The notes under the pieces: generated by a model
The model's input: only the letters and a program-made list of their open reading frames with translations
Databases searched by the model: none
What the model was told of the DNA's origin: nothing
Source: Halobacteriovorax marinus
GTDB lineage: Bacteria > Bdellovibrionota > Bacteriovoracia > Bacteriovoracales > Bacteriovoracaceae
Length of the DNA stretch: 64,000 nucleotides
Reading direction: 5' to 3'
Assembly (NCBI GenBank): GCA_002163155.1
Contig: MAAO01000002.1
Span: forward strand, 124,001-188,000
Part shown: one piece after another, positions 8,716-16,792 of the stretch
Position numbering within the stretch: position 1 is the stretch's first letter
How the letters are laid out: every line of letters starts with the position of its first letter
Program-made: the position numbers and the translations under genes

Positions 8716-9650
8716 ATCTTCCCCTCTATGGCCGCTTCCATAACAACATCCCCAAGATCAGTTTTATATCGTATCGCTATTACTGGAACATCATACGGAT
8801 GAATGACTCTGTGTTGAGGCTCTACAACTACATCTGGAAGACCTATCATTAAGTCAGTTGGGAAATTACCTAATTTTTCAATTAGTAATCCACATACCTG
8901 ATTACAAATTTCACCTACAAATGCTGATTCCTCTTCAGTTGGTTCTGTAATGTCACTTCCCAAAGATTTATTTAATATCTTTAAATATAATGGTTTCGTA
9001 AAACTAATCGCCACTGATAATCTTAAAATTTTTGAATCAATATTAATAACCCCTGAAAAATCACCCGAAATACCTTCATTAGATCGTTTGTATATTTCAG
9101 ACTTGGACAATTCTAAACCTGATAGCATCTCAACAGTTTCATCAGTAGAAATTGCTAACTCAGTAAGTAGCTTTGCCGAAAGCTTTTTAACAATCTCTTT
9201 AGACATGGCTTCTTTCTTTGATTTTGGAAAGAAGATATTTTTAACCAATTTAACAAATTCTTCAGGGTTAAAAGGTTCATCTAGATAACTTAAAGAAACA
9301 GATTCGCTATGTTGTATCTCTTTTTTTGGCCCGAGAAGAATGATGTTGTCTGGAGAGCTATTCTTTTCTTTAAAAACTAGGTCTGTAAATCGACTATTAT
9401 TTTCAACAATCGTATTAGAATTCATTACGAGTAAAGTGAATTTTTGTTTTTGTAATTTTAAAAGGCATTCGGATAAACTTATTGCATTAATAATTGAGAT
9501 TTCAGATACATTATCTTTAAGGAGATCTTTTACAGAGTTTCTGATTTTTCGATCTTCATTAAATACTAATGCTGTCTTTTTTTGATTTGCCTTTAGGATT
9601 TTCATTAATACATTATGAATGACTTTATTCTCTGGAATATGAATATACAT
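8712..9650 (-). CDS. Receiver-like domain fused to a CheX-like phosphatase domain
   Basis: The C-terminal 160 or so residues look like CheX: an amphipathic helical start (KEIVKKLSAKLLTELA), DFSGVINI, the helix TEEESAFVGEICNQVCGLLIEKLG that corresponds to the E-x-x-N active-site helix (E...GEICNQ), and PDVVVEPQHRVI. CheX dephosphorylates CheY-P. The N-terminal 120 residues have the size and fold pattern of a receiver (KKTALVFNEDRKIRNSVKDLL, FTLLVMNSNTIVE) but carry Asn-Ser-Asn where the phospho-Asp should be, so this is probably a pseudo-receiver. An alternative start at ATG 9605 would trim 15 residues; neither start has a good ribosome binding site. Confidence 0.8.
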   Translation of the reverse strand: MYIHIPENKVIHNVLMKILKANQKKTALVFNEDRKIRNSVKDLLKDNVSEISIINAISLSECLLKLQKQKFTLLVMNSNTIVENNSRFTDLVFKEKNSSPDNIILLGPKKEIQHSESVSLSYLDEPFNPEEFVKLVKNIFFPKSKKEAMSKEIVKKLSAKLLTELAISTDETVEMLSGLELSKSEIYKRSNEGISGDFSGVINIDSKILRLSVAISFTKPLYLKILNKSLGSDITEPTEEESAFVGEICNQVCGLLIEKLGNFPTDLMIGLPDVVVEPQHRVIHPYDVPVIAIRYKTDLGDVVMEAAIEGKI

Positions 9651-9750
9651 TCATGCTTGAAATAATTATGTTTAACTTAATAAAACTCAGCCTTACTTAC
9701 TGAAAATTGATGCAAGAATCTGCCATAAATAATGATGTTTTGTGCTAAAG

Positions 9751-10302
9751 TTACTTCAACAACTTTTCCAACTTCTTAAGTCTCTTTTCGATAGCACTAA
9801 ATTTCTTTTTCTGATCAGTGTTGTTCTTATATAAGACTATAAAATTTTGTTCTATTCTCTTTTCAAAATTAGAAAATGTTTTAGAAAGATGATCATTATT
9901 CTTTAACTCCATCATGAGATTTTCATTTTTGAGTATGAAGCGTCTTAGGTAGGTGAAGGCCCTCGCAATAAATAGGCCCATCTCTACTGCTTTGTCAGAT
10001 CTTAGAACGAAGGAGAGTGCATAGGCACCTTGTTCGGTAAATACGGTCGGGTACATGTAATTTCGAGAATTTGTCTTTCTCAGGATCACAGTTTGTGATC
10101 CTGATGCCTCAAGATCCTCAGTATTTAGTTTAAAACAAAAGTCCTCAGGGAAACGATTTTGATTTCTTTTTACAGCTTGATTAATAACTCTAATTTCCAC
10201 ATCGTAGAGTTCTGCCAAGTCTCTATCTAACATCACTTTTTGATCTCTAAAGATGTGGATGTTATTTGTAACTTCTAATAATTTTCTCTTCTTTGTAGTC
10301 AT
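9751..10302 (-). CDS. ORF6N domain DNA-binding protein
   Basis: The first 120 residues match the ORF6N domain of phage and bacterial KilA-N-type DNA-binding proteins: NNIHIFRDQKVMLDRDLAELYDVE, INQAVKRNQNRFPEDFCFKLN, and YPTVFTEQGAYALSFVLRSDKA. A coiled-coil-like tail (LMMELKNNDHLSKTFSNFEKRIEQ to LKKLEKLLK) probably drives dimer formation. TAGGAG sits 6 bases before the ATG and lies in a predicted hairpin. A perfect palindrome within the coding region encodes G-S-Q-T-V-I-L, and a closely related one lies 105 bases upstream of the start. These suggest autoregulation. It may be a phage-derived or domesticated regulator. Confidence 0.88.
   Translation of the reverse strand: MTTKKRKLLEVTNNIHIFRDQKVMLDRDLAELYDVEIRVINQAVKRNQNRFPEDFCFKLNTEDLEASGSQTVILRKTNSRNYMYPTVFTEQGAYALSFVLRSDKAVEMGLFIARAFTYLRRFILKNENLMMELKNNDHLSKTFSNFEKRIEQNFIVLYKNNTDQKKKFSAIEKRLKKLEKLLK
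10081..10103. promoter_or_regulatory. Palindrome inside the ORF6N coding region (operator candidate)
   Basis: The arms CAGGATCACA (10081-10090) and TGTGATCCTG (10094-10103) are perfect inverted repeats around the spacer GTT. The core TCACAGTTTGTGA is identical to that of the palindrome at 10407-10429. Being inside the gene, it also constrains the protein sequence. Confidence 0.6.
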
Positions 10303-10328
10303 GTACTTCTCCTAAAGAGAGGAGGTAC
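10303..10328 (-). promoter_or_regulatory. Hairpin covering the ribosome binding site of the ORF6N gene
   Basis: On the minus strand GTACCTCCT (10328-10320) pairs with AGGAG-AA-GTAC (10313-10303), giving 9 bp with a 2-base bulge and a 6-base loop. The AGGAG ribosome binding site is in the stem, directly before the ATG, so translation may be limited. Confidence 0.4.
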
Positions 10329-10406
10329 AAAAGTGAGGGAAAAGGAGAGTTAGTAATAGCTTGGATTGTTTAAAGGATGAGTAGTCTTAGATAGGAATTG
10401 ATTTTG

Positions 10407-10429
10407 TGAGGTCACAGTTTGTGACCTCA
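10407..10429. promoter_or_regulatory. Palindrome upstream of the ORF6N gene (operator candidate)
   Basis: TGAGGTCACA (10407-10416) and TGTGACCTCA (10420-10429) form a perfect 10-bp inverted repeat around GTT. It lies between the DUF1456 gene and the ORF6N start, and shares core and spacer with the palindrome at 10081-10103. A dimeric regulator, probably ORF6N itself, could bind both. Confidence 0.6.
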
Positions 10430-10444
10430 AATGAAGTGAGTGAA

Positions 10445-10690
10445 TTAATCTTTGTTCTTATGCTTATCAGGTCTTGGTCCACGTTTTTTTTCGATTAAAC
10501 CATTTAGAAATTTTCTAAGAACTTGATCACCACATTCTCTAAAGTGAGGATGATCGTCTTTTCTAAAGAGGGCCGAAAGCTCACTCTTGCTCATTTCAAA
10601 ATCAGAAAGTTTTAGGATCTCGATGATCTCTTCGTCTTTGAGTTGAAGGGCAATTCTTATTTTCTTAAAAATATCGTTATTCGTTAACAT
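10445..10690 (-). CDS. DUF1456 family protein, single-repeat form
   Basis: The sequence MLTNNDIFKKIRIALQLKDEEIIEILKL, then MSKSELSALFRKDDHPHFRECGDQVLRKFLNGL, is characteristic of DUF1456 (YehS in E. coli). E. coli YehS has two such repeats in about 156 residues; here only one repeat is present in 81 residues, ending in a basic tail (KKRGPRPDKHKNKD). The function of the family is unknown. GAGAG precedes the ATG. It lies upstream of the ORF6N gene on the same strand but is separated from it by the palindrome. Confidence 0.85.
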   Translation of the reverse strand: MLTNNDIFKKIRIALQLKDEEIIEILKLSDFEMSKSELSALFRKDDHPHFRECGDQVLRKFLNGLIEKKRGPRPDKHKNKD

Positions 10691-10757
10691 AGATCTCTCG
10701 GTTTAGTTTTTGCCAAACCTAGCAAACTCTACGGAGAATGACGATCAATTATAATAT

Positions 10758-11789
10758 TTACCCTTTAGACTCTTCAGACTCTCTCTTAATCACTTCTTTG
10801 AGGGCAGCCTTTTCATTCTCAAGTACTTGAATTTCTTGATCATTTCCTACTTCTAATTTGAGCGCTGTAATTCTGTCTCTAATCTCAATAATTTTATTTT
10901 TGATATTCTCGATCTCTGCCACTTCCTGCGCCTTCTCAAACATAACTTTTTCTGGAGCATCAGAGTGGACTCTTTTTGAACCTTTTGTCTTCTTGGAGAT
11001 GAATTTAGCGTCTTCTTTAAAGACTCTTTGATTCATGAAGGCCGGGGAGACGATTTCGATCCCATCGTGGTGAAGGGAGTCGAGTACATTGGCGTGGAGC
11101 TGTGCTTTTGAAGAGATGAGTGTTTTTATATCATCGAGGTAGCCGGAGAGTTTATAGAGGACAGAGAAGTCGCCAAGCCCTTGAATATGAACATAGGGCG
11201 CTTCTAGTTTCATTTGGGTAGCTGCCTTGAGCAGCGCTTTTTCAATGCTCTCTCTTGGAACATCGTAACCAAGACTCACTTCACAGGAGATAATAGTTCC
11301 CTTGTGCATGATCTTAAGTGGTTTATTCACTAACATGAGGTTGGGCATAATGGTGAGATCTCTATCTGGCGTTTGAATTTCAGTATGTAGAAGTCCTAGT
11401 TCAGTCACTCTTCCAAAGTAGTCATCAATTCGTAGAAAATCTCCAGGCTGTATCTTCCTCAGGGTCCTTATCATAAAGCCCGCCATGATATTTCCAAGGA
11501 ATGTGGTGGAGGAGAGAGCAATGGCCGCGGAGATGATAATTCCAAAGAAACTCAGTAGATCACCCTTGGTGTCGTCACTAAGTGGACTTGCAAGGATGAC
11601 AATGACCATTAATCCCAATGTGAGCAGTAACACGAACAACTGGGGGAAGACTTTATTAGTGTCTACTCGCTTCTTGTTCTGATTATCAAGAAATCTTTGG
11701 ACAAGAAAAATGGAAATTAGTCCGATGATTATTAGACCGGAAAAAGGAAGCCAGTCAGTAAGGTGTTTTATAAGGTTTTGTAAGTTCAT
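10758..11789 (-). CDS. MscS-family mechanosensitive channel
   Basis: About four hydrophobic helices occupy residues 13-130. They are followed by the beta-domain signature GDFLRIDDYFGRVTELGLLHTEIQTPDRDLTIMPN, which is typical of MscS channels, and the alpha-beta cytoplasmic part (SCEVSLGYDVPRESIEKALLKAA). The pore helix region IIISAAIALSSTTFLGNIMAGFMIRTL matches the TM3 position. The last 60 residues form a charged coiled coil (AEIENIKNKIIEIRDRITALKLE), an addition beyond the minimal channel. It should release solutes on osmotic downshock at the inner membrane. It is divergent from the gene at 12004. Confidence 0.9.
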   Translation of the reverse strand: MNLQNLIKHLTDWLPFSGLIIIGLISIFLVQRFLDNQNKKRVDTNKVFPQLFVLLLTLGLMVIVILASPLSDDTKGDLLSFFGIIISAAIALSSTTFLGNIMAGFMIRTLRKIQPGDFLRIDDYFGRVTELGLLHTEIQTPDRDLTIMPNLMLVNKPLKIMHKGTIISCEVSLGYDVPRESIEKALLKAATQMKLEAPYVHIQGLGDFSVLYKLSGYLDDIKTLISSKAQLHANVLDSLHHDGIEIVSPAFMNQRVFKEDAKFISKKTKGSKRVHSDAPEKVMFEKAQEVAEIENIKNKIIEIRDRITALKLEVGNDQEIQVLENEKAALKEVIKRESEESKG

Positions 11790-12003
11790 AGGATAAGTTT
11801 AAGTCATAAGAATTTATTGAACAAGTCTTTGGGACTACAAAAAACAGCTATTTGTGGCATCGTTTGTAAATAATATATATTTCCAGGCTTTAGTTAACCC
11901 ATCAATCTTATTGAAATAGCTTAGTCAGCTTAAATGAACTAATTGAATAAAGTAGGTTTAAGTTAGAATTGAATGACTTAAATAGAATGAATTTGGAGAA
12001 TGA

Positions 12004-13404
12004 ATGAGTAACGCTCTTGTGATAATTAAAGATAAATGGCTCTCAAATGTCTTTGCCATTAATCTATCTTTCTATGCAGGGGTGAATTGTATCTTAAAGT
12101 ACGGTGAGCACGATTTAAATGGGATTGAAGATATCTCTGATATTATCGATCTCATAATCGTTGAAGAGTGGTTGGGTGATACAAATTCTTACGTTCTTTT
12201 AAAAGGCTTACTTGGTGAGGATAGATTAAAAGAAATTCCCATGATCTTTATAAGGCCGGAGGAGAGAGAACAAGCTCACCGCTTTGGTAGACATCTTAAC
12301 TATGAGACTCTAGATTCTATTTCCATTTCTGAGCTCTTAAAGAGTACTTCAAAAAGTTTAGATATTTCGGCTGCTGATATGAACAGTCGTCCAGTTCCTA
12401 GTAAATTTCCCATAGATCTAAAGTTCTTCAATGTCTTCAAGAATAGCCCTTTTCAGGTTTTTACAAAACATCGTCTTGACTCCAAAGAAGCCGTGTATGA
12501 ATTGTGCTTTGATAAAGGAGAAGAGATTACAGATGCTATCTTATTAAAATTGAAAAAAACTCATACTAGAAAACTCTACATTCTCTCTAGTGAGAGATTA
12601 AAGTTTGCTAATTGTTATACAGTAAGTGCCTTTGAGGCCTTTGAATCGGAACAAGACGATGGTTCAAAATTAGATTTCTTACAACTAGGAAGAGAGAGTA
12701 TCTTTACTCACCTCAATGATGGTGGAGACATTGAAGAGATCGCAGATATGGCTGATAAGAGTATTCTTGAGGTTATGAAAGAGGCCGATAAGATTAATCT
12801 AGTGAACTTTACGAGTTATCTAGAGAGCCTTCTTGCAAAGAGTGATTCCTACTTCTTGCAGCATGCGCTTCTTTCAACGTATATTAGTTTCTTACTGCTT
12901 AATAAACTTGGATGGAACTCTCTTTCTCAGAAGAAAACATTTTCTTCTGCAGCATTTTTTCAGAATATTTTATTTGATCTTCACCAAGAACGAATTGCAA
13001 AAATAAGAAGTGATGAAGAATTAGAAGAGATGTTTAAAGCGAATGATATTGATAAGGAAGAATACTTCTTAGTTCAAAAACATGCTCTTAAAACTTCTTC
13101 CTTAATGTCAGACACACAAATTTCATTCTTTCCTGAAAACACTCACACTATAATTCGTGAACATCACGGGAATAGAAAAGGCATAGGCTTTATAAGAGAT
13201 CCTGAGAAATCTCTTCACCCTATGTCGCTTATTTTTCTCCTGGCCAATGATTATGCTGACACAGTTCTACTGGATAAGGTTGCTGACCATGATGAAATAT
13301 TAAAAATTCTAAGTAAGAAATTTATTTCATTTCAAAAGTATAATAATTTTATTCAATTAATAAGTGAGAATGAAGAAGATAATTATATGCTGAATGTTTC
13401 TTAG
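12004..13404 (+). CDS. Degenerate HD-GYP protein with receiver-like N-terminus
   Basis: The layout resembles that of the REC-HD-GYP regulator at 33911-35281: an N-terminal receiver-like part (about 1-110), a middle part with PFQVFTKHRLDSKEAVYELCF and RKLYILSSERLKF, and a C-terminal HD-GYP-like helical domain (about 245-445). The catalytic signature is decayed: FFQNILFDLHQE stands where L-F-H-D-I-G-K would be, and EHHGNRKGIGF stands for H-H-E-x-x-x-G-T-G-F-P. A c-di-GMP phosphodiesterase activity is therefore unlikely; a binding or scaffolding role is possible. TTGGAG precedes the ATG. It appears to be a single-gene unit. Confidence 0.75.
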   Translation: MSNALVIIKDKWLSNVFAINLSFYAGVNCILKYGEHDLNGIEDISDIIDLIIVEEWLGDTNSYVLLKGLLGEDRLKEIPMIFIRPEEREQAHRFGRHLNYETLDSISISELLKSTSKSLDISAADMNSRPVPSKFPIDLKFFNVFKNSPFQVFTKHRLDSKEAVYELCFDKGEEITDAILLKLKKTHTRKLYILSSERLKFANCYTVSAFEAFESEQDDGSKLDFLQLGRESIFTHLNDGGDIEEIADMADKSILEVMKEADKINLVNFTSYLESLLAKSDSYFLQHALLSTYISFLLLNKLGWNSLSQKKTFSSAAFFQNILFDLHQERIAKIRSDEELEEMFKANDIDKEEYFLVQKHALKTSSLMSDTQISFFPENTHTIIREHHGNRKGIGFIRDPEKSLHPMSLIFLLANDYADTVLLDKVADHDEILKILSKKFISFQKYNNFIQLISENEEDNYMLNVS

Positions 13405-13540
13405 TGTAGTGGACCTCTTCTTTTGATTTTCTGGCGGCAACTGAATGATCGTTTGCGTTAACGATTCCCTCATAGAGTAAAATCGAGCCGAAGAAGGCCA
13501 GAGGAATCTGGTAATAGGGATAGAAAAGAACTTCAAACAA
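13349..13540 (-). CDS. Possible small membrane protein, doubtful
   Basis: A 63-codon frame with a TTG start gives MFEVLFYPYYQIPLAFFGSI then LLYEGIVNANDH, which looks like a short transmembrane protein. Against it: no ribosome binding site, a stop just upstream, and a 56-base antisense overlap with the 3' end of the degenerate HD-GYP gene. It could be a decayed gene fragment. Confidence 0.22.
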   Translation of the reverse strand: MFEVLFYPYYQIPLAFFGSILLYEGIVNANDHSVAARKSKEEVHYTKKHSAYNYLLHSHLLIE

Positions 13541-13829
13541 ATTGAATCCAATGGATAAATTTTAGTAAATATAGCTTTTATAAGTAAGTAAAATGAATTT
13601 AGAAAACGATACAAGCTATTAGAAACATATTTCAGCAGGCTTGGCGCGTTAATTACTTGTATGCAAAGCGTATTCGAGTATTTCTTAGTTCAAATTGTTG
13701 GCACGAACTTTTTCGTGTGTTAATTATGTAGCAATTAATTTATAAGCAACTGTTCCGAGATTTTTCCCAGATATTCTGTCTAACTTCTCTTGAGCTTGGT
13801 GCCATGCCATTTAAATAGGAGAATTCAAA
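13405..13829. other. Long leader region of the RRM gene
   Basis: Apart from the doubtful minus-strand frame (13349-13540) no gene is supported. A perfect 6-bp hairpin (CACGAA, loop CTTT, TTCGTG) lies at 13702-13717, and TAGGAG at 13817-13822 is the ribosome binding site of the RRM gene. The sequence TTGGCACG at 13698-13705 recalls a sigma-54 -24 box but lacks the GC at -12. A structured leader, as in cold-shock genes, is possible but not shown. Confidence 0.4.
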
Positions 13830-14099
13830 ATGGGTAGAAAATTGTATGTAGGGAACCTTCCTTGGTCTGCAACTGAAGAAACACTCAGAGAAACTTTTTC
13901 ACAAGCTGGAACTGTTGATACTGCAAAGTTAATCACTGATAGAGATTCTGGTAGAAGTAAAGGTTTTGCTTTTGTTGAAATGTCTTCTGATGATGAAGCT
14001 TTAGAAGCTATCTCTCAATTTGATGGTCTAGATAATGATGGACGTCCAATGAGAGTTAACGAAGCTAAGCCACAAGAGCCTAGAGGCGATCGTTACTAG
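13830..14099 (+). CDS. RRM-domain RNA-binding protein
   Basis: The 89 residues make up one RNA recognition motif with both signature strands: RNP2 (KLYVGNLPW, residues 4-12) and RNP1 (KGFAFVEM, about 47-54), with the aromatic residues that stack on RNA. Small RRM proteins like this occur in cyanobacteria and several proteobacteria, often cold-induced, and bind single-stranded RNA. The ATG has TAGGAG about 7 bases upstream. It has a long leader, stands alone and is followed by a clear terminator. The C-terminal tail is short and charged rather than Gly-rich. Confidence 0.93.
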   Translation: MGRKLYVGNLPWSATEETLRETFSQAGTVDTAKLITDRDSGRSKGFAFVEMSSDDEALEAISQFDGLDNDGRPMRVNEAKPQEPRGDRY

Positions 14100-14127
14100 T
14101 TTCTAGAATTAAAAAATATTTTAATGA

Positions 14128-14165
14128 GCACGAATTAGTCTTTGATTAACTCGTGCTTTTTTTTT
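14128..14165 (+). terminator. Rho-independent terminator after the RRM gene
   Basis: AGCACGAATTA at 14128-14138 pairs with TTAACTCGTGCT at 14147-14157 apart from one G-T position, followed by a run of nine T. It separates convergent genes and may also work on the minus strand, where A and T runs flank it. Confidence 0.85.
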
Positions 14166-14181
14166 GCTCTTATCTACTTTC

Positions 14182-16707
14182 TTAATCTTCAAGGCCAAGA
14201 AGTAATAACTTCAACTCAGAGATATTCACACGATTATAAACACCCATTCTTCCTCCGCGGTAGAGGTAGTTCATGAAGTGTTCAAAATAAGACATATTAT
14301 AGAAATCACTTATTCTAAAAGTATATCTCTGACCTTTTTCTAATTTTACATTAACAAAGTTTGAATCAGTCCAATAGCGAGCACTATTGTGATGAGGCAT
14401 AGTGAAGACTCCAGAGAATATAACACTCTCTCTATTTTCATCTAGCACTTCTATTTTCTTCACCGCAGCGGTTATTCCCGTATTGATAATTCCTAGATTG
14501 CTATAATTCAATTGCAGGGCGTAGTTTCCAGTTTTATTAATAGATTGATTATTAAATTCTAAGACATCACTGCTCTTTCCCCAATTTCTTAAATAGAGTT
14601 TTCCGTGTTCTGAATAGAAGTGGAGCTCTGAATTACTTCTCACGCCTTGTCCGGTCACAGGTAGCGTTGTAATGGTTTTTGGGGCCCAGTAGCACTGAGG
14701 TTCTGAATGTTGTGATCTATTGTAGCTACTCTTAAATTCAGCTTCTACAGTGTAACAAGGAGTCTCATTACTCTTATAACCTGAGTCAGAGAAAGTTGTC
14801 TCACGCAGTTTTGAAGCAATTAATGTTCCATTCCTATAAATATTGAAAGTGATATTTCTATAAGTCTCATGATTGAATCTAATAACAGGTTGTTCATTTT
14901 CAAAAGTGATAGAACTTATAGAAGGAGTGAGAGGAGCGAAGACTTTTTCAAAGTCACTATGTCCTAAACCATGGGGATCATCTAGGTCGAGAAGGTTAAA
15001 TCCATTTCCGCCATAGGTTGTTTCTCCAAGAATAATATTGATTTGATTTGAGTTTCTTAAATCAGAGGCCGTAAAAAAGTCTAATTGATTTCTCATTTGT
15101 CCATTTAGGGAAACGGATTTGATCTTGAAGTAGGTATTTGATTTATATGAGTTCTTTTTCTTTGGAAGAGTAATTGTAATATTCAGAAATTTATTATGAT
15201 ACTTAAAATTTGTAAGTTTTAGTGCGTTTGAGTTTTTAAAAATAGTGTTTCTCATTTTCTCCGTAATAAAGGGAGTAAAACGAATAGCATCTTTATTCAC
15301 TTCCTTACCAAAGACTCCATCTAGATTTAAAGAGAGCATGGCGGCCACTGACCAGAGTTGTCTCTGTGAGTTCACTACTGGACCTGAGCGGTTTCCATCG
15401 TCTACCCAATTTCCTAGTGAGAGAAATTCAAAGTTTTCCATATTGGATAAGTTCAGTGCAGAGCCTCTAATGAGAGACTCAAACATGTGGTTATAGATAT
15501 CTGCTTGTTTTTCTTTCTTAGCTGCTAGTAGAGCGTAGCTAGAAACAAAGGGCCAGATGGCCCTATTGTGATAAATAGGAGCTTCTTGATCTTGTGGCCA
15601 TAGTACTGAAGCACCAGCTTTAACCATGGGATAATTTCTAAGGGATTCTTTCTGCTCTTTTGTTTCAGCAATCTCGAAGAGGACCGCCATGGAACTTCCT
15701 AGCAGATCGAATTTATCAACGGAAGCTGTATCTAAGTAAGTCGTGATTAAACTCTTGTACAGACCTTTGTTTTGATCCCAGAAGTAATAATTTATTGATG
15801 ATTTTAAATCACTTGCTAGTCGTGCGTAGAATTCATATTGATTGATCTTCCCAAGCTCTAAGGCCATGAATGAGAGATTCTTTAGTGCCAATTGATGGGC
15901 AATATTTGTGGAGAGTGTTTTTGACATGGCCACATGAATGACATTTTCTTTGACCCAATTAGGGTAGCTCTGCTCACGCCAATCTAAAAATGACATCTCT
16001 CCTGAGTATAAACCGTCTTTGTAGTCGTAAATAGCCATTCTATCGTGATCAACCGTATTCTTAAGTGCAGTATAACTCTTATTAAGAAACTCTCTTCTCT
16101 CATTTCCTTCTAAGTACTTTAAAAGTTCACTTGAAGCTAGCGACCAGATTACTCTATCGGTACTGACAGGCCAGCTGCCACCAGTTCCTGTGTCCTGAAT
16201 AATTTCTAGGGATCTCTCATCGAGTCCTCTCATTTTTGATATTTTAAAAAGTAGAGAATTCTTAGTTCTTCTTTGTTCTAATGCCGCCAGCGAGAGGTGA
16301 GCGGAGTAGGAAATATCTCTGGTCCAAACATACTTCCACTTCTTTCCTGTTTCAAAACAGTGACAATCAGAAGTGATGAAGGCGTGATCAGAAATTTGTT
16401 CGACACTATTTTCTACCAGCTCTTCAATGGACATGGTGTAAATGGAATCAAATAAGTTTGAGCCGGTTCTTATAACGGGAAAGTTTTTATTTTCAGTAAT
16501 TTCTCTGGTGCGACTTGCTGGGAAATTGTCTCTGAGAAAATTATTCGTTTGTAATTTATAAGTTCTTAAATTGAACTCATCTTTAATGAGAGAAGAGCTT
16601 GAGTGCTTATCTTTCCAGAAGAGTTTATGAGAGTGGATTTCGTTCTTTGCGAGAGTGCTTACGCAAAGACAAAGAGTCATTAGGCTTAGATAGATTTTAG
16701 TTTTCAT
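14182..16707 (-). CDS. Secreted (alpha/alpha)6-barrel glycoside hydrolase
   Basis: A signal peptide (MKTKIYLSLMTLCLCVSTLA) is followed by a domain with the motifs of six-hairpin glycosidases such as glucoamylase or debranching-enzyme types: KYVWTRDISYSAHLSLAA, GSWPVSTDRVIWSLASSELL, YFWDQNKGLYKS, and PIYHNRAIWPFVSSYAL. The acidic residues in W-T-R-D and F-L-D-W-R-E are catalytic candidates. The last 250 or so residues contain a fibronectin-like part (PVIRFNHETYRNITFNIYRNG) and a carbohydrate-binding-like jelly roll (ALQLNYSNLGIINTGITAAV). It should act in the periplasm or outside the cell on an alpha-linked glycan; the substrate is unknown. The GH family could not be fixed by eye. Confidence 0.75.
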   Translation of the reverse strand: MKTKIYLSLMTLCLCVSTLAKNEIHSHKLFWKDKHSSSSLIKDEFNLRTYKLQTNNFLRDNFPASRTREITENKNFPVIRTGSNLFDSIYTMSIEELVENSVEQISDHAFITSDCHCFETGKKWKYVWTRDISYSAHLSLAALEQRRTKNSLLFKISKMRGLDERSLEIIQDTGTGGSWPVSTDRVIWSLASSELLKYLEGNERREFLNKSYTALKNTVDHDRMAIYDYKDGLYSGEMSFLDWREQSYPNWVKENVIHVAMSKTLSTNIAHQLALKNLSFMALELGKINQYEFYARLASDLKSSINYYFWDQNKGLYKSLITTYLDTASVDKFDLLGSSMAVLFEIAETKEQKESLRNYPMVKAGASVLWPQDQEAPIYHNRAIWPFVSSYALLAAKKEKQADIYNHMFESLIRGSALNLSNMENFEFLSLGNWVDDGNRSGPVVNSQRQLWSVAAMLSLNLDGVFGKEVNKDAIRFTPFITEKMRNTIFKNSNALKLTNFKYHNKFLNITITLPKKKNSYKSNTYFKIKSVSLNGQMRNQLDFFTASDLRNSNQINIILGETTYGGNGFNLLDLDDPHGLGHSDFEKVFAPLTPSISSITFENEQPVIRFNHETYRNITFNIYRNGTLIASKLRETTFSDSGYKSNETPCYTVEAEFKSSYNRSQHSEPQCYWAPKTITTLPVTGQGVRSNSELHFYSEHGKLYLRNWGKSSDVLEFNNQSINKTGNYALQLNYSNLGIINTGITAAVKKIEVLDENRESVIFSGVFTMPHHNSARYWTDSNFVNVKLEKGQRYTFRISDFYNMSYFEHFMNYLYRGGRMGVYNRVNISELKLLLLGLED

Positions 16708-16792
16708 AGCTACAATGATAGGTTTTTAATTTAGGTATTTGAAGGGTTTATTTTGATTTTATGAACCTCTTTGACGCGCTGTCTATAAAGTC

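Noticed and set aside
9711-9727. Minus-strand TATGGCAGATTCTTGCA as a sigma-54 promoter of the CheX-like gene
   Set aside because: Only 9 bases lie between GG and GC. Sigma-54 promoters need 10.
13698-13717. TTGGCACGAACTTTTTCGTG, a strong -24 box for sigma-54 ahead of the RRM gene
   Set aside because: The position 10 bases after GG holds TT instead of GC, so the -12 element is missing; the hairpin explanation fits better.
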